DNA of 58,406 nt, taken from the NCBI RefSeq assembly GCF_021283305.1, contig NZ_JAJSOK010000047.1, positions 1 to 58,406 of the forward strand, written 5' to 3'. The translations under genes were made by a program, and so were the position numbers. Of this stretch, positions 8,564-16,209 are shown piece by piece. The notes under the pieces were generated by a model. The model was given only the letters and a program-made list of their open reading frames with translations, had not been told where the DNA came from and did not search any database. Position 1 is the stretch's first letter; the number at the start of each line of letters is the position of its first letter. Source of the stretch: Pseudonocardia kujensis. GTDB taxonomy: Bacteria > Actinomycetota > Actinomycetes > Mycobacteriales > Pseudonocardiaceae.

Positions 8564-9583
8564 ATGCAGATCGCGATGATCGGGCTCGGCCGCATGGGCG
8601 CCAACATGGTGCGCAGGCTGCTGCGCGCCGGGCACGAGTGCCACGTGTACGACGTCTCCCCCGACGCGGTGGCGGGGCTGGTGGCCGAGGGCGCGCGGGG
8701 TGCCGGCTCGCTCGAGGAGCTGGTCGCGGGGCTCGACGCCCCGCGCTCGGTGTGGCTGATGCTGCCCGCCGCGATCACGGGCGACACCGTGGCCACGCTG
8801 CTCGGCGCGCTGGACCCCGGCGACGCGATCGTCGACGGCGGCAACTCCTCCTACCGCGACGACATCGACCGCGCCGAGCGGGCCGCGGCGAGCGGGGTCG
8901 ACTACGTCGACTGCGGCACGAGCGGCGGGGTCTGGGGGCGCGAACGCGGCTACTGCCTGATGATCGGCGGCCCGGACCGGGCCGTCGCGCGGCTGCGGCC
9001 GGTGTTCTCCTCGCTCGCCCCGGGCGTCGCGGCCGCCCCGCGGACCCCGGGCCGCACGGGCGACCCGAGCCCGGCCGAGCAGGGCTGGCTGCACTGCGGC
9101 CCGTCGGGCGCCGGGCACTTCGTGAAGATGGTGCACAACGGCATCGAGTACGCCCTCATGGCCGCCTACGCCGAGGGCCTCAACGTCATCCGCAACGCCG
9201 GGGCGGGCGTCCGGCCGCCGGAGGCCGACGCGGAGACCGCCCCGCTGCGCGACCCGAAGTACTACCCCTACGACGGCATCGACCTGGCGGAGGTCGCGGA
9301 GGTGTGGCGGCGCGGGAGCGTGGTCGGCTCGTGGCTGCTGGACCTCACGGCCGAGGCGCTGGCCGAGGACCCGGTCCTCGAGCAGTTCGCGGGCCGGGTG
9401 TCGGACTCGGGCGAGGGCCGCTGGACGTCGATCGCCGCGATCGAGGAGGGCGTGTCGGCGCCGCTGCTCACCGCCGCGCTGTACAGCCGCTTCGCCTCCC
9501 GCGGCAGCGAGCTGTTCGCCGACAAGGTCGAGTCCGCGCAACGGCTGGAGTTCGGCGGCCACCTGGAGAAGGGACCCGCGTGA
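8564..9583 (+). CDS. gnd: 6-phosphogluconate dehydrogenase, decarboxylating (short YqeC/GntZ-like form)
   Basis: A 339-residue enzyme converting 6-phosphogluconate to ribulose 5-phosphate and CO2 with reduction of NAD(P)+. The N-terminal Rossmann motif is IGLGRMGANM, followed by IVDGGNSS and the substrate loop GTSGGVWG. The catalytic pair is K188 and E195 in HFVKMVHNGIEY. The length matches the short form rather than the roughly 470-residue long form. GAAGGA lies upstream of the ATG. The stop overlaps the zwf GTG by 4 bases (GTGA), so the two pentose phosphate enzymes are translationally coupled. Confidence 0.94.
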   Translation: MQIAMIGLGRMGANMVRRLLRAGHECHVYDVSPDAVAGLVAEGARGAGSLEELVAGLDAPRSVWLMLPAAITGDTVATLLGALDPGDAIVDGGNSSYRDDIDRAERAAASGVDYVDCGTSGGVWGRERGYCLMIGGPDRAVARLRPVFSSLAPGVAAAPRTPGRTGDPSPAEQGWLHCGPSGAGHFVKMVHNGIEYALMAAYAEGLNVIRNAGAGVRPPEADAETAPLRDPKYYPYDGIDLAEVAEVWRRGSVVGSWLLDLTAEALAEDPVLEQFAGRVSDSGEGRWTSIAAIEEGVSAPLLTAALYSRFASRGSELFADKVESAQRLEFGGHLEKGPA

Positions 9584-11055
9584 CCGCTCCCGCCGGCGAC
9601 GTCCTGGTGCTGTTCGGCATCACCGGCGACCTCGCCAAGAAGATGATCATTCCGGCGCTGTACCAGCTGGTCCGGCGGGGCGAGCTGACCGTGCCGGTCC
9701 TCGGTGTCGCGCTCACCGACTGGGACGACGACCGGCTGTGCGCCCACATGGCCGACTGCGTCCGCGCCGCCCTGGCCGACACCGACCAGGAGGTCGACGA
9801 GTCCGCCCTGGAGCGGCTGCAGCGCTCGACGCACCTGGTGTCGGGCGACTACGCCGACCCGGCCGTGTTCACCCGGCTCGCCGACGCGATCACCGCGGCG
9901 GCCGGCCCCACGGCGTTCGCGGTGCACTACCTCGCCGTGCCGCCCTCGCTGTTCGGCACGGTCGCCGACGGCCTGGCGGGGGTCGGCCTGCACACCCGGT
10001 CCCGCCTCGTGGTCGAGAAGCCCTTCGGGCGCGACCTCGCCTCGGCCCGGGCGCTGCAGGCCCTGCTGGCGAAGCACTACCCGGAGGACCGGATCTTCCG
10101 GGTGGACCACTTCCTCGGGAAGGAGCCGGTGGAGGACCTGCTGGTGCTGCGGTTCGCCAACACGCTGCTGGAGCCGCTGTGGAGCCGGCACTGGATCGAC
10201 CGGTTCGAGATCACCATGGCCGAGGACTTCGACGTCGCCGACCGCGGCTCGTTCTACGACGCCGTGGGCACGGTCCGCGACGTCGTGCAGAACCACCTGC
10301 TGCAGGTCATGGCCTACCTGCTGATGGACGCGCCGCTCTCCGACGCCGCCGACGACCAGCGCGACGCCAAGGCCCGGCTGCTGCGGGCCGTGCGCCGGCT
10401 CGACCCCACCGACGTGGTCCGCGGGCGCTACGACGGCTACCTCGACACCCCGGGCGTCGCGCCGGACTCGACCACGGAGACCTTCGTGGCCGCCACGTTC
10501 CACGTCGACGACTGGCGGTGGGCCGGGGTGCCCGTGCACCTGCGGGCGGGCAAGGCGCTGCCGGACACGCTGCTCGACGTCGTCGCCGTGCTGCGGCCGC
10601 CGCCGCGCGCCCTGTTCTCGGGCGGCCTCGGCACCATGCGGCCGGACCGGATCCGGCTGCGCCTGCAGCCCCGGGCCGGGATCACCATCACCCTGCTCGC
10701 CAAGCAGCCGGGGCAGGGCGACGTGCCCACCGGGATCCCCCTCGCCGTGGACTTCCGTGAGGTGCTCGGGCCCGTCCACGCCCCCTACGAGCGGATCTTC
10801 GCCGACGCGCTGGCCGGGGACCCGGCGCACTTCGCGCGGATGGACACCATCGAGCAGGCCTGGCGGGTGGTCGAGCCGATCCTCGACCCGGCGACCCCGC
10901 CGTCGCCGTACGCCCGGGGGACGTGGGGGCCGGAGGCGGCCGAGCGGCTGCCCGGGCCCGAGGGCTGGGTGCCCCTCCCGCCCTCGGCGCCCTCGGCACC
11001 GGCCTCGACAGCGCCCGTGACCCCGGTCCGGCCGGAGGGAGCCCTTGCCCGGTGA
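9580..11055 (+). CDS. zwf: Glucose-6-phosphate 1-dehydrogenase
   Basis: A 491-residue enzyme that oxidises glucose 6-phosphate to 6-phosphoglucono-lactone with NAD(P)+. The dinucleotide motif GITGDLAKK is at residues 13-21. The substrate signature RVDHFLGKE is at 174-182, and H239 in VVQNHLLQV is the expected catalytic base. The C-terminal tail is Pro/Ala/Ser-rich and probably disordered. The GTG start overlaps the gnd stop, and its own stop overlaps the next GTG, so GH15, gnd, zwf and the FUSC gene form one compact transcription unit. Confidence 0.96.
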   Translation: MTAPAGDVLVLFGITGDLAKKMIIPALYQLVRRGELTVPVLGVALTDWDDDRLCAHMADCVRAALADTDQEVDESALERLQRSTHLVSGDYADPAVFTRLADAITAAAGPTAFAVHYLAVPPSLFGTVADGLAGVGLHTRSRLVVEKPFGRDLASARALQALLAKHYPEDRIFRVDHFLGKEPVEDLLVLRFANTLLEPLWSRHWIDRFEITMAEDFDVADRGSFYDAVGTVRDVVQNHLLQVMAYLLMDAPLSDAADDQRDAKARLLRAVRRLDPTDVVRGRYDGYLDTPGVAPDSTTETFVAATFHVDDWRWAGVPVHLRAGKALPDTLLDVVAVLRPPPRALFSGGLGTMRPDRIRLRLQPRAGITITLLAKQPGQGDVPTGIPLAVDFREVLGPVHAPYERIFADALAGDPAHFARMDTIEQAWRVVEPILDPATPPSPYARGTWGPEAAERLPGPEGWVPLPPSAPSAPASTAPVTPVRPEGALAR

Positions 11056-13223
11056 GGCCGCCCGTCGGGCCGGCCCTGCGCCGGTCGATCCGGGTGTCGG
11101 TGCCGGCGCTCGTCGGCTTCTACGGCGGCCTGTACGGGCTGGGGAACTCGGTCGTCGCGATCTACGCGTTGTTCACGGTGATCGCGCTCGGCGCGCTGTC
11201 CGAGGTCACCGGCCCGCCCGACCGCCGGCTCCGGACCTTCCTGGCCGCCGTCGCCGCCGGGGTCGTGCTGGTCACCCTGGGCACCCTGCTCGCCGTGTCG
11301 ACCTGGGCCGCCGCGGCCGGGATGCTCGTCGTCGGGTTCGTGGTGGCCTACGCCGGGACGGGCGGCCCGCGGGTGGTCGGCGTCGTCAACGGGCTGCAGC
11401 TGCTCTACGTGCTCCCCTGCTTCCCGCCCTTCCAGCCGGACACCCTCGACCAGCGGCTGCTCGGGCTGGTGCTCGGCGGTGCGCTGCTGATCGCCGCCGA
11501 CCGGTGGCTGCTGCCCCGGTCGGTGCCGACGCCGGTGCCGGACCAGATGGCCGTGCTCGCCGACAAGGTCGCGCGGTTCGCCGGCGCGCTGGCCGACTCC
11601 CTCCGGACCCCCGCGCCGACCGCGCCGCAGGTCGCCCGGCACCGCGAGATCCTGGAGTCGGCGGAGGACCTGCGCATCACCCGGCTCCCCCGGGAGGAGC
11701 GGCCGCTCGGGCCCGGGCGCCACGACCGCAGCCTGCTCGCGACGGCCGCGGCGATCCGGGCGTCGGCGGACCGCTCGGTCGCGCTGGCCGACCTGATGTC
11801 GGGGCCGGGCGAACCCCCGCACCCGCGGACCGCCGACCTCGTCGCGGAGTCCGGACGGGTCCTCGCCGGGGTGGCCCGGACCCTGCGCGCCGGGCGACAG
11901 GCGCTGCCGGTCGACGCGACCGGGCTCGACGCCGCGCTCGCCGCGCACAGCGCCGCCCGCGTCCCCGGACCGGCCACCACGCTGCGGTCCGGGCTGGCCG
12001 CCGTCGCCCTCGCCGAGGACGCCCGGCTCGGCGCGCTCGCCGTCTCCGGCTGGTCGGGCGCGCCCCGTCCGGCGCCCGCGCAGACGCCGCCGATGCTGTG
12101 GTTCCTGCACGCCGGCCCGGTGGAGCTCTGGTGGCGGCGGCTGCGGTCGCACCTCACCCCGCGCTCGATCTACCTGCAGAACGCCGTCCGGCTCGCGCTC
12201 GGCCTCGCCGTCGCCCGGGTCGTGGCCGGGGTCCTCGACCTGCAGCACGGCTTCTGGGTGCTGCTCGCCACGCTCAGCCTGATGCGCACGTCGGCGTCGG
12301 CGGACCGGTCGGTGCTGGCCCGGGCGTTCGCCGGGACGCTCGTCGGCGCCGTCCTCGCCGCGGGGGTGCTGGTCCTCGTCGGCGACGACCGCTCCGTCTA
12401 CGGTTGGCTGCTGCCGGTCGTCATGGTCGCGACGTTCGCGGCGGGCCCGCTGCTGGGGATCGGCGCGGCCCAGGCCGGGTTCACGGTGCTGGTCGCGGCG
12501 CTGTTCGCCCAGCTCTCCCCGGCGACGTGGCACCTCGCCGAGGTCCGGCTCGTCGACGTCCTGGTCGGCGGGCTGGTCGGGGCGCTCATCGGCGCGGCGG
12601 TGTGGCCGCGCGGGGGCGGCGCGGAGGTCCGGCAGGTGGCGGCGGACGCGTTGCGCGCGGTGGCCGACGACGCCGAGGAGGTCGCCGCGGTGCTCGCCGG
12701 GGCCCCTGTCCCGGTCGGCGCGGACGACCCCGGCCGGCTGCACACGACGGCGGTCCTGCTGGAGCACGCGTACGTCCAGTACCGCACCGAGCCGATGCCG
12801 CGGGGCGCCGCCGGGCCGGACTGGCTGACCGTCGTGCTCGTGGTGCACCGGCTCGACGCCTACGACAGCGCCCTGCGCGACCGCCATCCCGCACAGCCCA
12901 CCGCCGCCGCGGGCCCCGCCGGCCCGGACGCGCTGCAGGAGGCTGCCGCCGACATCGCCCGCGCGTACCGGCAGACCGCCGAGGCCGTCGACGGGAACCG
13001 CGTGCCGGACGCCCTCGCCGAGGGGTGCCGGGAACGGTTCCCGGCGCTCCCGCCCGAGGGCGACGCCCGACTGCTCGACGGCTGGGGGTGGCTGCACGCC
13101 TTGTGCGACAACCTCTCCCGCGTCCGCCGCGCCCTTGCCGGCGACGCCGGGCCACCGGTCGCGGGGGACCATCACCCGTCCACGCCGGACCGTTCCAGCC
13201 CCTCGACGCCCTCGGACGGGTGA
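11052..13223 (+). CDS. FUSC-family membrane protein (aromatic/fusaric acid exporter-like)
   Basis: A 723-residue integral membrane protein with two hydrophobic blocks. One is near residues 14-150 (LVGFYGGLYGLGNSVVAIYALFTVIAL and later helices). The other is near residues 380-520 (SIYLQNAVRLALGLAVARVV, GFWVLLATLSLMRTSASADR). A soluble region lies between and after them. The second block carries the FUSC pattern of short helices ending in a conserved Arg. Relatives export aromatic acids or other small anions. The GTG start overlaps the zwf stop by 4 bases; its link to pentose phosphate enzymes is not obvious and may be only positional. Confidence 0.82.
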   Translation: MRPPVGPALRRSIRVSVPALVGFYGGLYGLGNSVVAIYALFTVIALGALSEVTGPPDRRLRTFLAAVAAGVVLVTLGTLLAVSTWAAAAGMLVVGFVVAYAGTGGPRVVGVVNGLQLLYVLPCFPPFQPDTLDQRLLGLVLGGALLIAADRWLLPRSVPTPVPDQMAVLADKVARFAGALADSLRTPAPTAPQVARHREILESAEDLRITRLPREERPLGPGRHDRSLLATAAAIRASADRSVALADLMSGPGEPPHPRTADLVAESGRVLAGVARTLRAGRQALPVDATGLDAALAAHSAARVPGPATTLRSGLAAVALAEDARLGALAVSGWSGAPRPAPAQTPPMLWFLHAGPVELWWRRLRSHLTPRSIYLQNAVRLALGLAVARVVAGVLDLQHGFWVLLATLSLMRTSASADRSVLARAFAGTLVGAVLAAGVLVLVGDDRSVYGWLLPVVMVATFAAGPLLGIGAAQAGFTVLVAALFAQLSPATWHLAEVRLVDVLVGGLVGALIGAAVWPRGGGAEVRQVAADALRAVADDAEEVAAVLAGAPVPVGADDPGRLHTTAVLLEHAYVQYRTEPMPRGAAGPDWLTVVLVVHRLDAYDSALRDRHPAQPTAAAGPAGPDALQEAAADIARAYRQTAEAVDGNRVPDALAEGCRERFPALPPEGDARLLDGWGWLHALCDNLSRVRRALAGDAGPPVAGDHHPSTPDRSSPSTPSDG

Positions 13224-13318
13224 TCACGGTTCCATATCGGATCCCCGCCGCGTGATTAAGAGGGCCGTCCTCTGCCGACTCCCGCAAGGGGGCGACACTC
13301 TGGAGGAAACGGAACACC

Positions 13319-13474
13319 ATGATCATTCTCGGCCTGATCCTGCTGGTGCTGGGATTCCTGTTGAAGATCTCCCTGCTGTGGATCCTCGGGATCATCCTGT
13401 TGGTCGTCGGCGCCGTGCTGGCGATCCTCGGCGCGGCCGGCCGTGCGGTCGGCGGCCGGAAGCACTATTTCTGA
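13319..13474 (+). CDS. DUF6131-like 51-residue membrane protein
   Basis: A short protein beginning MIILGLILLVLGFLLKI with two hydrophobic stretches (residues 2-18 and 20-41) and a basic tail (GRAVGGRKHYF). It resembles the small actinobacterial two-helix DUF6131 proteins, of unknown function. GGAGGAAAC lies about 9 bases before the ATG. A long hairpin follows the gene, so it is probably a single-gene transcript. The upstream 95 bases contain an unusually A/T-rich patch (around 13231-13260) that may be its promoter. Confidence 0.75.
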   Translation: MIILGLILLVLGFLLKISLLWILGIILLVVGAVLAILGAAGRAVGGRKHYF

Positions 13475-13507
13475 CGGACCGGTCCTCCCGACCCGGTCCG
13501 AGTTCCC

Positions 13508-13553
13508 CCGCGGCCGTGGCCAGCCCACGCCTCGTGCGTGGGCACGGCCGCGG
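13508..13553. terminator. Long hairpin after the DUF6131-like gene
   Basis: CCGCGGCCGT (13508-13517) pairs with ACGGCCGCGG (13544-13553). Inside it, GCCCACGC (13523-13530) pairs with GCGTGGGC (13536-13543) around a CTCGT loop, leaving a 5-base bulge on one side only. An 18-bp stem located 34 bases after a stop codon is best read as a transcription terminator. Confidence 0.65.
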
Positions 13554-13639
13554 TCGTGTCGCCACCGCACCTCCGCGTCCCGCCGGCCTGCCCGAGGTGC
13601 AGGATTGGGGGCGCCGGGACGACCGGGAGGAGCGGTGCG

Positions 13640-14062
13640 GTGAACCTCGCGATCGGCGCGATCGCCTTCGTGTGGCTCGGGATGGTGCTGGCCCTGTCGT
13701 TCCTGGAGGCGCCCCTGAAGTTCCGCGCCCCCGGGATCACGGTCCCGCTGGGACTGGGCATCGGACGGCTCGTGTTCCGGGCCCTGAACGTCGTCGAGGT
13801 CGTGCTCGTCGTGGGCGTCGGGGTCGCGCTGCTCGCCGGGACCCGGACCGCGGCGACCGGGTGGACCGCGGCCGCGGTCGCGTTCCTGCTCGCCGTGCAG
13901 CTCGCGGCGGTCCGGCCAGCCCTGAACGCCCGCACCCGGCGGGTCCTCGCCGGCGACCCGCACATCGGATCGCGGGCCCACCTCGCCTACATCGCGCTGG
14001 AGCTCCTCAAGGTCGCCGGGCTCGTCGTGCTCGGGCTCGCCGCGTTCGCGGTCGTCCGGTAG
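13640..14062 (+). CDS. Four-helix membrane protein of unknown function
   Basis: A 140-residue protein with four predicted transmembrane helices: LAIGAIAFVWLGMVLALSFL, the VVEVVLVVGVGVALLAG block, AAAVAFLLAVQLAAV and VAGLVVLGLAAFAVV. The loop motif FLEAPLKFRAPG after the first helix is distinctive and recalls TMEM205-like/DUF4149-type proteins, but I cannot assign a function. The GTG at 13640 has GGGAGGAGC upstream. It is convergent with the DUF1275 gene, with 3 bases between the stops. Confidence 0.75.
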   Translation: MNLAIGAIAFVWLGMVLALSFLEAPLKFRAPGITVPLGLGIGRLVFRALNVVEVVLVVGVGVALLAGTRTAATGWTAAAVAFLLAVQLAAVRPALNARTRRVLAGDPHIGSRAHLAYIALELLKVAGLVVLGLAAFAVVR

Positions 14063-14065
14063 GGG

Positions 14066-14767
14066 TCACCCCTCCCAGTCCGGGCCCCGCCGCAGCATGG
14101 TGTGCGCGGCGGCCCCAACCCCCGCGAGCAGCACGAGGATCAGCCCGAACGCCGACGCGTCGCCCACGGTCCGGACGAGCACGGCCCCCACGACCGCGCC
14201 GGCGAGCAGGCTGAGCACCGCGCACGCCCGGCGCAGGACCGCCTGCCGGCTCGAGTGGGTGCGGTCCGCGACGAGCCCCGTCATCGACATCCCGACGACG
14301 CTGGTGGTGAGGTCCGGCACCGCGATGCGGCGGCCCACCGCGTTCTGCATGCCCATCGCCACGGCCGCGATCACGGCCACCGCCAGGGTCGCGGCGGAGT
14401 CGACCACCGGCGGGTGGACCACCACCAGGACGAGACAGACCGCCAGCAGCACCCACTCGATCAGCACCGCGGCCCGCAGCAGAGCACCCCGCCCCTCGAT
14501 CCGGTCGATGAGGAACCCGGCCGCACCGGCGCCGAGGAGGAAGGCGACGAGCACGCTCAGCGAGGTACGGAGGGAGAACCCGGGCGCACCCCCGATCGCG
14601 AACCCGGTGATCACGACGTTGCCGGTCATGTTGGCGACGAAGACCCGGCCGAGGGTGAGCAGACTGATCGCATCGATCACCCCGGTGACCAGGGTGAGGA
14701 CGAGCAGTAGCACCGGGAGGGACCCGTGGCGTTCGCCGGCGAGGAGCAACCGCGGCCGGCTCGTCAT
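14066..14767 (-). CDS. DUF1275 (YoaK-family) membrane protein
   Basis: A 233-residue protein with about six hydrophobic helices. It has the family's early motif TGVIDAISLLTLGRVFVANMTGNVV and the later GMQNAVGRRIAVPDLTTSVVGMSMTG, both characteristic of YoaK/DUF1275. The function of the family is unknown; transport has been suggested. It is read away from the hydrogenase locus. Confidence 0.88.
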   Translation of the reverse strand: MTSRPRLLLAGERHGSLPVLLLVLTLVTGVIDAISLLTLGRVFVANMTGNVVITGFAIGGAPGFSLRTSLSVLVAFLLGAGAAGFLIDRIEGRGALLRAAVLIEWVLLAVCLVLVVVHPPVVDSAATLAVAVIAAVAMGMQNAVGRRIAVPDLTTSVVGMSMTGLVADRTHSSRQAVLRRACAVLSLLAGAVVGAVLVRTVGDASAFGLILVLLAGVGAAAHTMLRRGPDWEG

Positions 14768-14806
14768 TCCGACGAGTGAAGCAGGCCCCGCGCGGGCGGG
14801 GAAGGG

Positions 14807-14935
14807 TCAGCCCCGCGGGCCCCGGCGTACCAGGGAACCGAACAGCGGCACCAGCACCAGCACCCGGCCGAGCGGCCCGCCCGGCGGTCGCGGCCCGCGC
14901 CGGGGGCCGCTCAGGTCCTTCAGTATCCGCGCCAC
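14807..14935 (-). CDS. Possible 42-residue small protein
   Basis: A minus-strand frame from GTG 14935 to TGA 14807 encodes VARILKDLSGPRRGPRPPGG followed by a hydrophobic segment (PLGRVLVLVPLFGSLV) and a basic end. Nearly every codon ends in G or C, and GGGAGG lies about 11 bases before the GTG; an alternative GTG at 14944 is also possible. Third-position bias and the ribosome binding site support coding, but no family is recognised. A chance open frame remains possible. Confidence 0.35.
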   Translation of the reverse strand: MARILKDLSGPRRGPRPPGGPLGRVLVLVPLFGSLVRRGPRG

Positions 14936-14944
14936 CCGCGCCAC

Positions 14945-15138
14945 CGCCTCCCGACGTCTCGAGCCTCGAGCCTCGGGGCGATGCAGGTGGCCCGCAAGTC
15001 GATCTTGCTCGTCCCCCTGCGCCGCGCGCCTATGTGTTCGGTGCACTTACTCCGCAAGGACGTCGCCGCTACAACGGTGATCTGGTCCGCACGTCGGCCC
15101 TGCGGCGCAGCGCCGGCCGGTCCCTGGGGGTGGCACCG
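14945..15138. promoter_or_regulatory. Upstream region of the hydrogenase operon
   Basis: These 194 bases precede the hydrogenase small-subunit gene and should contain its promoter. The stretch around 15028-15080 is less GC-rich than its surroundings, as expected for a promoter. I cannot assign clear -35/-10 boxes, and I see no perfect palindrome. A CTCGAGCCTCGAGCCTCG triplicated 7-bp motif lies near 14957-14975. Confidence 0.35.
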
Positions 15139-16209
15139 ATGTCAGCACCGACCACGGAACCCGAGCCCACGGAGGCGACCGAGGAGGCACCCGTCCACAT
15201 CCTCTGGATCAACGCCGGGTTGAGCTGTGACGGCGACTCGGTCGCCCTCACCGCCGCCACCCAGCCGACCATCGAGGAGATCGCCCTGGGCGCGCTGCCG
15301 GGTCTGCCGAAGGTCGCGGTGCACTGGCCGCTGATCGACTTCGACAACGGGCCGGTCGGGGGCGCCAACGACTTCATCGAGTGGTTCTTCAAGGCCGACC
15401 GGGGGGAGCTCGAGCCGTTCGTGCTGGTGGTCGAGGGGTCGATCCCGAACGAGGCGATCAAGCCCGAGGGCTACTGGTGCGGGTTCGGCAACAACCCCCT
15501 CACCGGTCAGCCGATGACGACGAGCGAGTGGCTGGACCGGCTGGCGCCGAAGGCCCTCGCCGTCCTCGCGGCGGGCACCTGCGCCACCTACGGCGGCATC
15601 CACGCGATGGCCGGCAACCCCACCGGCGCCATGGGCGTGCCGGACTACCTCGGCTGGGACTGGAGGTCGAAGGCCGGCATCCCGATCGTCTGCGTCCCCG
15701 GCTGCCCGACCCACCCGGACAACCTCTCCGAGACGATCCTGTACCTGCTCTACCAGGCCACCGGCGCCGCACCGATGATCCCGCTCGACGACGCCCTGCG
15801 CCCCACCTGGCTGTTCGGGAAGACCGTGCACGAGGGCTGCGACCGGGGCGGCTACTACGAGCAGGGCGAGTTCGCGAGCGAGTACGGCCAGCCGACGTGC
15901 CTGGTCAAGCTCGGCTGCTGGGGCCCGGTCGTGAAGTGCAATGTCCCGAAGCGGGGCTGGATCAACGGCGTCGGCGGCTGCCCGAACGTCGGCGGGATCT
16001 GCATCGGCTGCACCATGCCGGGCTTCCCGGACAAGTTCATGCCGTTCATGGACGCCCCGCCCGGCAGCCTCGTCTCCGGGACGGCCAGCAAGGCGTACGG
16101 CGGCGTGATCCGCAAGCTGCGCGCCATCACCGAGTCCAAGCTCGACGCCGAGCCGAAGTGGCGGCACCGCGGCGAGGAGCTGACCACCGGCTACCGGAAG
16201 GTCTGGTGA
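15139..16209 (+). CDS. hhyS: Group 1h [NiFe]-hydrogenase small subunit
   Basis: A 356-residue electron-transfer subunit with three Fe-S clusters that takes electrons from the active site of the large subunit. There is no Tat signal. The proximal cluster motif reads C30-D-G-D33 (in NAGLSCDGDSVALT) instead of C-x-x-C, with C148 and C189 as the other ligands. A 3-Cys/1-Asp proximal cluster is the known hallmark of the actinobacterial-type, O2-insensitive group 1h enzyme (Ralstonia AH structure). The rest of the cluster residues are in the Cys-rich stretch around residues 232-300. ATG 15139 is used; GTG 15130 in frame is an alternative. Confidence 0.95.
   Translation: MSAPTTEPEPTEATEEAPVHILWINAGLSCDGDSVALTAATQPTIEEIALGALPGLPKVAVHWPLIDFDNGPVGGANDFIEWFFKADRGELEPFVLVVEGSIPNEAIKPEGYWCGFGNNPLTGQPMTTSEWLDRLAPKALAVLAAGTCATYGGIHAMAGNPTGAMGVPDYLGWDWRSKAGIPIVCVPGCPTHPDNLSETILYLLYQATGAAPMIPLDDALRPTWLFGKTVHEGCDRGGYYEQGEFASEYGQPTCLVKLGCWGPVVKCNVPKRGWINGVGGCPNVGGICIGCTMPGFPDKFMPFMDAPPGSLVSGTASKAYGGVIRKLRAITESKLDAEPKWRHRGEELTTGYRKVW

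Noticed and set aside
15130..15138. GTG 15130 as start of the hydrogenase small subunit
   Set aside because: It adds only three residues, and neither start has a clear ribosome binding site; ATG 15139 is kept by convention.
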